Assembly: GCA_036375995.1 (NCBI GenBank)
Contig: DASVBE010000300.1
Location: forward strand, 1 to 11,955
DNA from: DASVBE01 sp036375995
GTDB taxonomy: Bacteria > Actinomycetota > Actinomycetes > Streptosporangiales > Streptosporangiaceae
Direction: 5' to 3'
Length of the DNA stretch: 11,955 nucleotides
The notes under the pieces are model-generated. The model had not been told where the DNA came from and searched no databases. It saw only the letters and a list, made by a program, of their open reading frames with translations. The position numbers and the translations under genes are program-made. Within the stretch, counting starts at the first letter, position 1, and each line of letters starts with the position of its first letter. Shown here one piece after another: positions 1-5,552 of this stretch.

Positions 1-1
1 C

Positions 2-532
2 CGGGGCGAGCAGGACCTGACCCGGTACGGGACGGAGCTGTCCCTGATCGCTGGTGCCCGGGAGGACGTTGCCCAGCAGGGCGCCATCCTGATTTCCGCT
101 CTCGGCCCGGACCTCGACAGCCAGGGAAGCTTCGGGCCGGACAAGCTCGGTGCCATCACCACCGCCATCAGCGAGGAGCAGGCCGCCCAGGTGGCCTTTA
201 ACGGCATGGCCGGCCCCGTGCAGCGGCAGCAGTTCCAGCACGCGATGTCGGCCCCGCCGGTGACCCGGGCCCAGGCCATGGTTCAGCAGGCGATCTCGCT
301 GGCCCGGTCAGGGGAACAGGACCCGACGATCGGCGACGCCGCCACCGGGCAGGTCTACGTGCAGGCCGGCCTGAGCCGCGTCGTGGTGCAGCTCGAATCC
401 GCCGAGCAGTCCACGGCCAGCGCGCTGCACAGCCGCGCGGTCCGCTCGGCCGTGGGTTACAGCCTCCTGCTCGCCATCCTGGCCGCCATGCTGTTCACGG
501 TGTTCCGCCCCCGCCTTCCCCGGCGCGCCTGA
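2..532 (+). CDS. Nitrate/nitrite-sensing (NIT) domain membrane protein, 5' end outside the window
   Basis: The reading frame is open from the first bases and stops at TGA 530-532, so only the C-terminal 176 residues are visible. The helical pattern, with segments such as AREDVAQQGAILISAL, AISEEQAAQVAFNGMAGP and QRQQFQHAMSAPPVTRAQAM, resembles the NIT domain found outside the membrane in many actinobacterial sensor histidine kinases, which is thought to sense nitrate or nitrite. A single hydrophobic helix (SLLLAILAAMLFTVF) follows, then only about eight mostly basic residues (RPRLPRRA). In the usual kinases this helix leads into HAMP and histidine kinase domains, and none is present here in any frame downstream. 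The protein is either a sensor-only membrane protein working with a separate partner or a kinase that lost its C-terminus. The domain call is by sequence resemblance; the ligand is inference. Confidence 0.6.
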   Translation, partial: RGEQDLTRYGTELSLIAGAREDVAQQGAILISALGPDLDSQGSFGPDKLGAITTAISEEQAAQVAFNGMAGPVQRQQFQHAMSAPPVTRAQAMVQQAISLARSGEQDPTIGDAATGQVYVQAGLSRVVVQLESAEQSTASALHSRAVRSAVGYSLLLAILAAMLFTVFRPRLPRRA

Positions 533-544
533 CCACGAGGGTTG

Positions 545-570
545 CCTGTCACTTCCGGGACAGGGAAGTG
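545..570 (+). other. Two overlapping, mutually exclusive hairpins after the NIT gene
   Basis: CCTGTC (545-550) can pair with GACAGG (559-564), and CACTTCC (550-556) can pair with GGAAGTG (564-570). The two stems share bases 550 and 564, so only one can form at a time. The element starts 12 bases after the NIT stop codon and precedes the CBM48 gene on the same strand. There is no T-run, so it is not a standard intrinsic terminator. It could be a weak terminator, an attenuator-like leader element or a chance overlap. Confidence 0.35.
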
Positions 571-683
571 CCGGCGTGTTGTTCGGCGATCCGGCCGTAA
601 CGCTGTTGTTGCATGCCAGACATGGCGCCCTAACAGCGGCCTGCCAGGCTGCTGGGGGTGAGCAGGGCCACCGGCGGCACAGC

Positions 684-690
684 GGAAGGA
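684..690 (+). promoter_or_regulatory. Ribosome binding site deciding a TTG start
   Basis: GGAAGGA lies 8 bases before TTG 699 and is the only good Shine-Dalgarno match near the start of the CBM48 domain. It supports the TTG codon over the upstream ATG at 576. Confidence 0.6.
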
Positions 691-698
691 ACCGGAAG

Positions 699-986
699 TT
701 GATCAAGGTAGCTAAGCCCACGCGCGGCGGCACGGTCCGCGTCACGTTCACGCTGCCCGCGCGGGAGCCGGCCGGCGCCGTCTCCGTGGTGGGCAACTTC
801 AACGGCTGGGACCCGTTCGCGCACCCGCTCCGCAAGCGGTCTAACGGCGGCCGCAGCGCCGCGGTCACCGTTCCCGCGGGTGCCACCCTGCACTTCCGCT
901 ACCTGGCCGAGGGCGGCCACTGGTTCGACGACGACACGGCCGGGGTTCCCAGCCCGGCTGGCGTCACGCTCACCATCCCGGGCTGA
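699..986 (+). CDS. Stand-alone glycogen-binding (CBM48/isoamylase early set) domain protein
   Basis: This small protein (95 residues) consists of one carbohydrate-binding beta-sandwich. The signature GNFNGWDP is at residues 32-39, followed by FRYLAEGGHWFDDD around 66-79, as in CBM48 domains of glycogen-branching and debranching enzymes and AMPK beta subunits. No catalytic domain is attached, so it probably binds alpha-glucans or docks another protein; its partner is unknown. The start chosen is TTG 699, because GGAAGGA at 684-690 lies 8 bases upstream and the domain begins right after it. An upstream ATG at 576 in the same frame would add 41 residues that do not look like part of the domain. 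It follows the NIT gene by 166 bases and has no obvious functional link to it. The 3' side faces a convergent gene across a strong palindrome. Confidence 0.8.
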   Translation: MIKVAKPTRGGTVRVTFTLPAREPAGAVSVVGNFNGWDPFAHPLRKRSNGGRSAAVTVPAGATLHFRYLAEGGHWFDDDTAGVPSPAGVTLTIPG

Positions 987-996
987 TCCGCGCCGC

Positions 997-1048
997 CTTA
1001 ATCAGCGTTCCTTGATCAATGAATCTAGATCAAGGAACGCTGATTAAG
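997..1048. repeat. Perfect 21-bp inverted repeat between convergent genes (probable bidirectional terminator)
   Basis: The arms are 997-1017 and 1028-1048, perfectly complementary, with a 10-base loop (AATGAATCTA, 1018-1027). The left arm begins CTTAATCAGCG and the right arm ends CGCTGATTAAG. The arms are only about 40% GC in a region that is otherwise far richer. It sits between the ends of the convergent CBM48 and AhpD-like genes, where a terminator working in both directions is expected. There is no long T-run, although the A/T-rich stem base could partly serve. It could also be a dispersed intergenic palindrome family, which this window alone cannot show. Confidence 0.7.
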
Positions 1049-1134
1049 AAACGTTGAGTGGCGTCGGCCTGCGGGGTCCGGGGGCGCGCGGCCCGCTGGG
1101 CTGAGGGCCGGGCCCCGGACGCCCGCGCTGAGGG

Positions 1135-1590
1135 TCAGCCCCAGGCGCCGGCGACCTGGCGGGTGGTGGCGTTGAGGCGGTTGAACAGGTTGGTCACGCC
1201 GATGATCAGGATCAGTGCGGCCAGGCCCTTCTCGTCGTAGTGGTCAGCGGCGTCGTCCCAGATCTGGTCCGGCACCGGGTCCGGCCGGTCGGCCAGCCGG
1301 GTCGCCGCCTCGGCCAGCGCCAGCGCCGCGCGCTCGGCGTCGGTGAAAAACGGCGCCTCCCGCCAGGCCGCCACGGTGGCGATCCGGTCCTCGGCTTCGC
1401 CGGCCTTCCTGGCCTGGCCGGCGCCCGCGTGCACGCACGCGCTGCAGCCGTTGATCTGGCTGACCCGCAGGTGCACCAGCTCGAGCGTGGTCTCCGGCAC
1501 GCCGCCGGTATAGCAGGACTGCATCAGGTCCTGGATGGGCTTCATAGCGGTCGGCAGGATCATCGCCGGGTTCTTCATCCGTGCTTCCAT
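1135..1590 (-). CDS. AhpD-like carboxymuconolactone decarboxylase family protein
   Basis: The 151-residue protein carries NGCSACVHAG, with Cys49, Cys52 and His54. This is the redox CxxC-plus-His motif of AhpD-type alkylhydroperoxidases in the carboxymuconolactone decarboxylase family. The pattern ELVHLRVSQINGCSACVHAG and the later helix AALILIIGVTNLFNRLN are typical of single-domain members that form helical oligomers. The likely role is cytosolic, thiol-based peroxide reduction, but many family members have no proven substrate. The start at 1590 is supported by GGAGAG/GGAGGA on the minus strand at about 1601-1609; an ATG at 1578 is a shorter alternative. It lies 100 bases downstream of the CoA-transferase on the same strand, with a dyad between them, so co-transcription is possible but not certain. 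Confidence 0.85.
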   Translation of the reverse strand: MEARMKNPAMILPTAMKPIQDLMQSCYTGGVPETTLELVHLRVSQINGCSACVHAGAGQARKAGEAEDRIATVAAWREAPFFTDAERAALALAEAATRLADRPDPVPDQIWDDAADHYDEKGLAALILIIGVTNLFNRLNATTRQVAGAWG

Positions 1591-1620
1591 GCTGGTTCTT
1601 CTCTCCTCCGCGCTCCGGGT

Positions 1621-1649
1621 GGGTCAGCGGGCCCGCACTGGGCTGACCC
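1621..1649. repeat. 8-bp inverted repeat upstream of the AhpD-like gene
   Basis: GGGTCAGC (1621-1628) and GCTGACCC (1642-1649) are perfect complements with a 13-base spacer. The element lies between the CoA-transferase stop (1691) and the AhpD-like start (1590). It could be an operator for the AhpD-like gene or a stem that reduces read-through from the CoA-transferase. There is no T-run on either side. Confidence 0.4.
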
Positions 1650-1690
1650 CTGGCGGCGCGGAAGTGTGACGGCCCCGGCGGGGGCGAAGG

Positions 1691-2854
1691 TCACGTCGCG
1701 GCGGTGAGCCCGAGCTCGGCCAGGATCGCCGCGGTGTGCTGGCCGCGGGACGGCACCGGGCCCATCGCGGCCTCCCGGCCGGGCACGGTGACCGGCGGGA
1801 GGAGGGCGCGCACCGGGCCGCCGGGGGTGGCGACCTCGCGCCACCGGTCGCGGGCCGCGAGCTGCGGGTGCTCCGCGAGACCGGCCGGAGTGCGCAGCCG
1901 GGCGTTCGCGATGCCGGCCGCGTCCAGCCGCGCGGTGACCTCGCCCGGCGGCAGCGCGGCCAGTGCTTCCTCGATGATCTCCCGCAGCTCGGCGTCGTGC
2001 GCGAGCCGGTCGATGTTGGTGGCGAACCGCGGGTCGGTGGCCAGTTCCGGGCGGCCGAGGATCTCCGCGCAGAGCACGGCCCACTCCCGCTCGTTCTGGA
2101 TGCCGACGAAAACCTGCCCGCCGTCGCCGGCGGCGTACGGGCCGTACGGGGAAATGGACTGGTGCCGGGCGCCGGTGCGGAGCGGCGGGTGGCCGCCGTA
2201 GACGCTGTAGTAGACCGGCTGGGTCATCCACTCGGCGAGCGCGTCCAGCATCGCGACGTCGAAGCTGCTGCCGTGGCCGGTCCGCTCCCGTTCGTACAGC
2301 GCGGTCAGCACGCCGGTGAACGCGTACATCCCGGCTGCGATGTCGGCCACCGAGATGCCCGCCTTGACCTGCTCACCGGGCGTTCCGGTCACCGCGAGCA
2401 GTCCTGCCTCGGCTTGCACGAGCAGGTCGTAGGCTTTTTTCGCGGTGTACGGTCCGCTGGGGCCGTATCCCGAGACCGAGCAGGTGATCAGCCGCGGGAA
2501 CTGTTCACGCAGGGTTGCGGCACCGAACCCGGCCCGCTCGGCGGCGCCCGGTGCGAGGTTCTGCACGAGCACGTCAGCGCCGGCCAGCAGGGCACGAAGG
2601 ACCTCCTGGCCGGCCGGGCTCTTCAGGTCCAGCTCCAGCGACTCCTTGCCGCGGTTCAGCCAGATGAAGTAGCTGGCCTGGCCGTGCACCGCGCGGTCGT
2701 AGTCCCGGGCGAAGTCGCCGGTGCCGGGCCGCTCGACCTTGATCACCCGGGCGCCGAGGTCGGCCAGCTGCCGGGTGGCGAACGGCGCCGCCACGGCCTG
2801 CTCGAGGGCGACCACCGTGATGCCGTCCAGCGGGAGCGCTGCTGCTGCGTGCAT
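1691..2854 (-). CDS. Family III CoA-transferase (CaiB/BaiF family)
   Basis: The 387-residue protein begins LPLDGITVVALEQAVAAP and continues with ATRQLADLGARVIKVERPGTGD (residues 27-47), the usual N-terminal region of family III CoA-transferases. The catalytic aspartate, which forms the acyl-anhydride intermediate, is Asp171 in AGISVADIAAGMYAFTG. The length fits the family. These enzymes move CoA between carboxylic acids in the cytosol (formyl/oxalyl, carnitine, mesaconate or itaconate types); the sequence alone does not give the substrate here. No Shine-Dalgarno sequence precedes the ATG. Instead GAGACT lies 7 bases upstream (2862-2867, minus strand), which may be the -10 box of a leaderless transcript, although no -35 match is seen. 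The gene is divergent from pepC and may be co-transcribed with the AhpD-like gene downstream. Confidence 0.9.
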   Translation of the reverse strand: MHAAAALPLDGITVVALEQAVAAPFATRQLADLGARVIKVERPGTGDFARDYDRAVHGQASYFIWLNRGKESLELDLKSPAGQEVLRALLAGADVLVQNLAPGAAERAGFGAATLREQFPRLITCSVSGYGPSGPYTAKKAYDLLVQAEAGLLAVTGTPGEQVKAGISVADIAAGMYAFTGVLTALYERERTGHGSSFDVAMLDALAEWMTQPVYYSVYGGHPPLRTGARHQSISPYGPYAAGDGGQVFVGIQNEREWAVLCAEILGRPELATDPRFATNIDRLAHDAELREIIEEALAALPPGEVTARLDAAGIANARLRTPAGLAEHPQLAARDRWREVATPGGPVRALLPPVTVPGREAAMGPVPSRGQHTAAILAELGLTAAT

Positions 2855-2901
2855 GACCGCCAGTCTCGCAGGGCGCCGCTTACGGCCGCCCTTACTCGCT
2901 G

Positions 2902-2930
2902 TGGACGGCGGTTTTTCCGGTGATTAGCGT
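2902..2930 (+). promoter_or_regulatory. Predicted pepC promoter
   Basis: TGGACG (2902-2907) matches four of six bases of TTGACA. After 17 bases comes TAGCGT (2925-2930), a TANNNT -10 box common in actinobacteria. Transcription would start near 2937, giving a leader of about 50 bases before ATG 2988. The same -10 hexamer occurs before the 79-residue gene at 8376-8381. This is a pattern match only. Confidence 0.45.
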
Positions 2931-2944
2931 GGGTAACGGAAAAA
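2912..2944. promoter_or_regulatory. 8-bp dyad bracketing the pepC -10 box (candidate operator)
   Basis: TTTTTCCG (2912-2919) and CGGAAAAA (2937-2944) are perfect complements separated by 17 bases that hold the predicted -10 box. One arm lies between -35 and -10 and the other at the expected transcription start, so a dimeric protein bound here would block the promoter. The T and A runs stand out in this GC-rich sequence. The regulator is unknown. Confidence 0.45.
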
Positions 2945-2959
2945 TCCCGCACGGCGGGA
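2945..2959 (+). other. Short hairpin in the predicted pepC leader
   Basis: TCCCGC (2945-2950) and GCGGGA (2954-2959) form a six-pair stem with an ACG loop, directly after the dyad at 2912-2944 and 28 bases before the pepC start. It would lie in the 5' untranslated region and may stabilise the mRNA or affect expression. No known riboswitch is recognised. Confidence 0.35.
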
Positions 2960-2987
2960 CGCATTGGTGCGAACGGGAGGCCAGGCT

Positions 2988-4328
2988 ATGGATTCGACGG
3001 GGTTGCTGGGCGCCGGGGACCTGGAGGTACTGCGCAAGGATTTCGCGGCCAGCCCGGCCTACCGGCTGGCGCAGAACGCGGTGACCAGGGTCACCGTGGA
3101 CGACGTTGCGATCAGCCGGGAGATCATCAACGGCACCGGGCACTCGTGGTCGGTGCTGCTTGACGACTGGAAGGTCACCAATCAGGAGCGCAGCGGCCGG
3201 TGCTGGCTGTTCGCCGGTCTCAACCTGCTGCGCGTCGGCGCGATGCGCAAGATGGGGCTCAAGGAGTTCGAGTTCTCCCAGAACTACGCGATGTTCTGGG
3301 ACAAGATCGAGCGCGCCAACTACTTCCTGGAGGCGGTCATCGAGACCGCGGACCGGGAGCTCGGCGACCGTACGATCGCGTTCCTGCTGCAGTCGGCGGC
3401 CGAGGACGGCGGGCAGTGGAACATGTTCGCCGCTCTGGTCGGGAAGCACGGCCTGGTGCCCAAGAGCGTCATGCCCGAGACCCAGAGTTCCTCGAACACG
3501 GGGCGGATGAACGCGATCCTGCGCAGCCAGCTGCGGCAGGGGGCCCGGGCGGTGCGGGCCGCGTATGCGGCGGGCGGGGCTGCGGCGGCGCGGGACGAGA
3601 AGGCGGAGATCCTGCGGGTCATCTACCGGGTGCTGTGCATTCATCTCGGAACGCCGCCGGAGCGGTTCGACTGGCAGTGGACCGACAAGGACCGTGAGTT
3701 CCACCGGGACGGCGTTATTACGCCGCAGGAGTTCGCGGCCAGGTACGTGGAGCTGCCGGTCGCTGATTACGTATGCCTGGTGCACGACCCGCGGGCTTCC
3801 AGCCCGCAGGGGCGGACGTTCACCGTCGAGTACCTGGGCAACGTGATCGGCGCGCCGCCGGTGACGTACCTGAATGTCGATGTGCCGTTGCTGAAGCGGC
3901 TGACGGCGGCGAGCCTCTCGGCGGGCGAGCCGGTCTGGTTCGGCTGCGATGTCGGCAAGATGATGAGCAACGACTACGGGATCTGGGACGCGGCCCTGTA
4001 CGACCTGCCGTCCGTCTACGACACCCCGTTTGATCTGGACAAGGCCGCGCGGCTGGAGTACGGCGAGAGCCAGATGACGCACGCGATGCTGTTCACCGGT
4101 GTCGACCTGGGTGAGGACGGGGCGCACCGGCGGTGGCGGGTGGAGAACAGCTGGGGCTCGGACACGGGCCGGGACGGCTTCTACACGATGAACGACTCGT
4201 GGTTCGACGAGTACGTGTTCGAGATCGCGGCGCGGCGGAGTGCGCTGCCGGCTGAGCTGCAGGCGGCGCTGGACACCGAGCCGATCGTGCTGCCCGCGTG
4301 GGACCCGATGGGGGCGCTGGCGCGGTAG
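2988..4328 (+). CDS. pepC: Aminopeptidase C (C1 cysteine peptidase, bleomycin hydrolase family)
   Basis: The 446-residue length and motifs fit PepC/bleomycin hydrolase, a cytosolic papain-fold aminopeptidase that usually forms a hexameric cage. Catalytic Cys72 lies in SGRCWLFAGLN, preceded by Gln66 (TNQ) for the oxyanion hole. His365 is in MTHAMLFTG and Asn387 in VENSWGSDTGRDGF. The C-terminus, LPAWDPMGALAR, is close to the conserved PepC tail that reaches into the active site. GGGAGG at 2975-2980 lies 7 bases before ATG 2988; an in-frame TTG at 2964 would place this ribosome site inside the coding region and is rejected. The gene stands alone, divergent from the CoA-transferase and ending 33 bases from the convergent ackA stop. 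The role is general peptide turnover; no special substrate can be read from the sequence. Confidence 0.93.
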   Translation: MDSTGLLGAGDLEVLRKDFAASPAYRLAQNAVTRVTVDDVAISREIINGTGHSWSVLLDDWKVTNQERSGRCWLFAGLNLLRVGAMRKMGLKEFEFSQNYAMFWDKIERANYFLEAVIETADRELGDRTIAFLLQSAAEDGGQWNMFAALVGKHGLVPKSVMPETQSSSNTGRMNAILRSQLRQGARAVRAAYAAGGAAAARDEKAEILRVIYRVLCIHLGTPPERFDWQWTDKDREFHRDGVITPQEFAARYVELPVADYVCLVHDPRASSPQGRTFTVEYLGNVIGAPPVTYLNVDVPLLKRLTAASLSAGEPVWFGCDVGKMMSNDYGIWDAALYDLPSVYDTPFDLDKAARLEYGESQMTHAMLFTGVDLGEDGAHRRWRVENSWGSDTGRDGFYTMNDSWFDEYVFEIAARRSALPAELQAALDTEPIVLPAWDPMGALAR

Positions 4329-4361
4329 CTGCCGCCGGGGTTCAGCCAGCACTGTGCGGCC

Positions 4362-5552
4362 CTAGCCGGCTGGGTCCGCGCCGTCGAGTGCGGCGCGGAC
4401 CTGGCGGGCGATCTCCAGATCCTCGCGGGTGGCGACGACCAGGGTGCGGACGTGTGCGCCCGGTGCGGAGATGTCGGCGTCTTCGCCGCCGCGGAGGGTG
4501 TCGTTGGTTTGCCGGTCGATGGCCACGCCCAGGAAGCCCAGGCCGGCGGCGGCCTCCGCGCGGGTTTCCGGCTGATACTCGCCGATTCCGCCGGTGAACA
4601 CGAGCGCGTCGAGACCGTCCATGGCCGCGGCCATCGCGGCGATCTCGCGGCGCAGGCGGTGGGCGTGGACGCCGATGGCCGTTTGCGCGTGCGGGTCGCC
4701 CGCGGCGGCGGCCTGGCGGATGTCGCGCAGGTCGCCGGATCCGGTGGGCAGGCCGGCCAGGCCGGCCAGGCCGGAGGCGTGCTCGAGCTTGTCTCCCAGG
4801 TCGGCGACGGTGACGCCGCCATGGCGGAGCAGCCAGACCAGCAGGCCGGGGTCGACGCTGCCGGATCTCGTGGCCATGACCAGGCCTTCGAGCGGGGTGA
4901 AGCCCATCGTGGTGTCGACGCTCTGGCCGCCGCTGATGGCGGCGAGCGAGGCGCCCGCGCCGAGGTGGCAGCTGACGATCCTGAGCGGGTCCGGCGCGGG
5001 TGGCCCGGTGCCGGCGAGCAGTTCCGCGGCGCGGCGGGCGGCGTGCGCGTGGGAGAGACCGTGGAAGCCGTACCGGCGCAGGCCGAACCGCGCGGTCCAG
5101 CCGGCGGGCAGCGCGTAGGTGGCCGCCGCGGCGGGGAGGCTGGCGTGGAAGGCGGTGTCGAAGCAGGCCACCTGGGGAACGCCGGGCAGGGCGGCGCGGG
5201 CCGCCTCGATGCCGGCGATCGCCCGCGGCTGGTGCAGCGGGGCCAGGTCGGTCAGGGCGGCCAGCCCCTCGATGACCTGGTCGTCGATGACCGTGGCGGC
5301 GGTGAACCGGCGGCCGCCGTGGACCACCCGGTGGCCGACTGCGGTGATGCTGGCCGGGCCGGTGCAGCCAGCCTGGCCGGCCTGGCCGGCCAGGAAACCG
5401 CGGAGGCCGGCGGTGCCCGCCGAGCCGTCCCAGCGGTCCAGGCCGCCGGAGGCGGTGACGGCCCCGGCGGGGTCAAGCAGGCTGAGCTTGAGGCTGCTGG
5501 AGCCGGTGTTGACCACCAGCACCAGGCCGGCGCCCGCGGTCCCCGCGGTCAT
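4362..5552 (-). CDS. ackA: Acetate kinase
   Basis: The 396-residue enzyme converts acetyl phosphate and ADP to acetate and ATP, or the reverse, in the cytosol. It shows the ASKHA signatures: VLVVNTGSSSLKLSLLD at residues 11-27 (Asn15), AVGHRVVHGG at 71-80 (Arg75), FDTAFH at 131-136 (Asp132), YGFHGLSH at 161-168 (His164), TMGFTPLEGLVMATRSG at 215-231 (Arg229), and VFTGGIGE at 318-325 (Glu325). These correspond to the key catalytic and binding residues of the family. Its ATG overlaps the phosphoketolase stop as ATGA (5549-5552), so translation is probably coupled and the two enzymes form one route from sugar phosphate to acetate plus ATP. Two in-frame tandem repeats encode GLAGLAGL and GQAGQAG. 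The gene ends 33 bases from the convergent pepC stop, with no clear terminator between them. Confidence 0.96.
   Translation of the reverse strand: MTAGTAGAGLVLVVNTGSSSLKLSLLDPAGAVTASGGLDRWDGSAGTAGLRGFLAGQAGQAGCTGPASITAVGHRVVHGGRRFTAATVIDDQVIEGLAALTDLAPLHQPRAIAGIEAARAALPGVPQVACFDTAFHASLPAAAATYALPAGWTARFGLRRYGFHGLSHAHAARRAAELLAGTGPPAPDPLRIVSCHLGAGASLAAISGGQSVDTTMGFTPLEGLVMATRSGSVDPGLLVWLLRHGGVTVADLGDKLEHASGLAGLAGLPTGSGDLRDIRQAAAAGDPHAQTAIGVHAHRLRREIAAMAAAMDGLDALVFTGGIGEYQPETRAEAAAGLGFLGVAIDRQTNDTLRGGEDADISAPGAHVRTLVVATREDLEIARQVRAALDGADPAG
4751..4774. repeat. Short tandem repeat inside ackA
   Basis: GGCCGGCCA occurs twice in a row (4751-4768), followed by GGCCGG. On the coding strand it gives the repeated Leu-Ala-Gly stretch at about residues 262-268. 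The 9-base unit keeps the frame if copy number changes. Confidence 0.7.
5371..5388. repeat. Second short tandem repeat inside ackA
   Basis: GCCTGGCCG occurs twice (5371-5388) and encodes the Ala-Gly-Gln repeat near residues 55-62. Its unit resembles the one at 4751-4774. It lies in a poorly conserved loop between the N-terminal motif and AVGHRVVHGG. Confidence 0.7.

Noticed and set aside
997..1048. Insertion-sequence or MITE end for the low-GC palindrome
   Set aside because: No transposase, target-site duplication or second copy is visible in the window, so only a terminator-like palindrome can be supported.
1736..2923. Long plus-strand open frame opposite the CoA-transferase
   Set aside because: The minus strand encodes a complete family III CoA-transferase with its catalytic aspartate. 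The opposite frame is rich in Arg, Gly and His and has no family motif, as expected for a high-GC shadow.
2892..4352. Long minus-strand open frame opposite pepC
   Set aside because: PepC on the plus strand has all catalytic residues and a ribosome site. The antisense product is a low-complexity Arg/His/Pro sequence.
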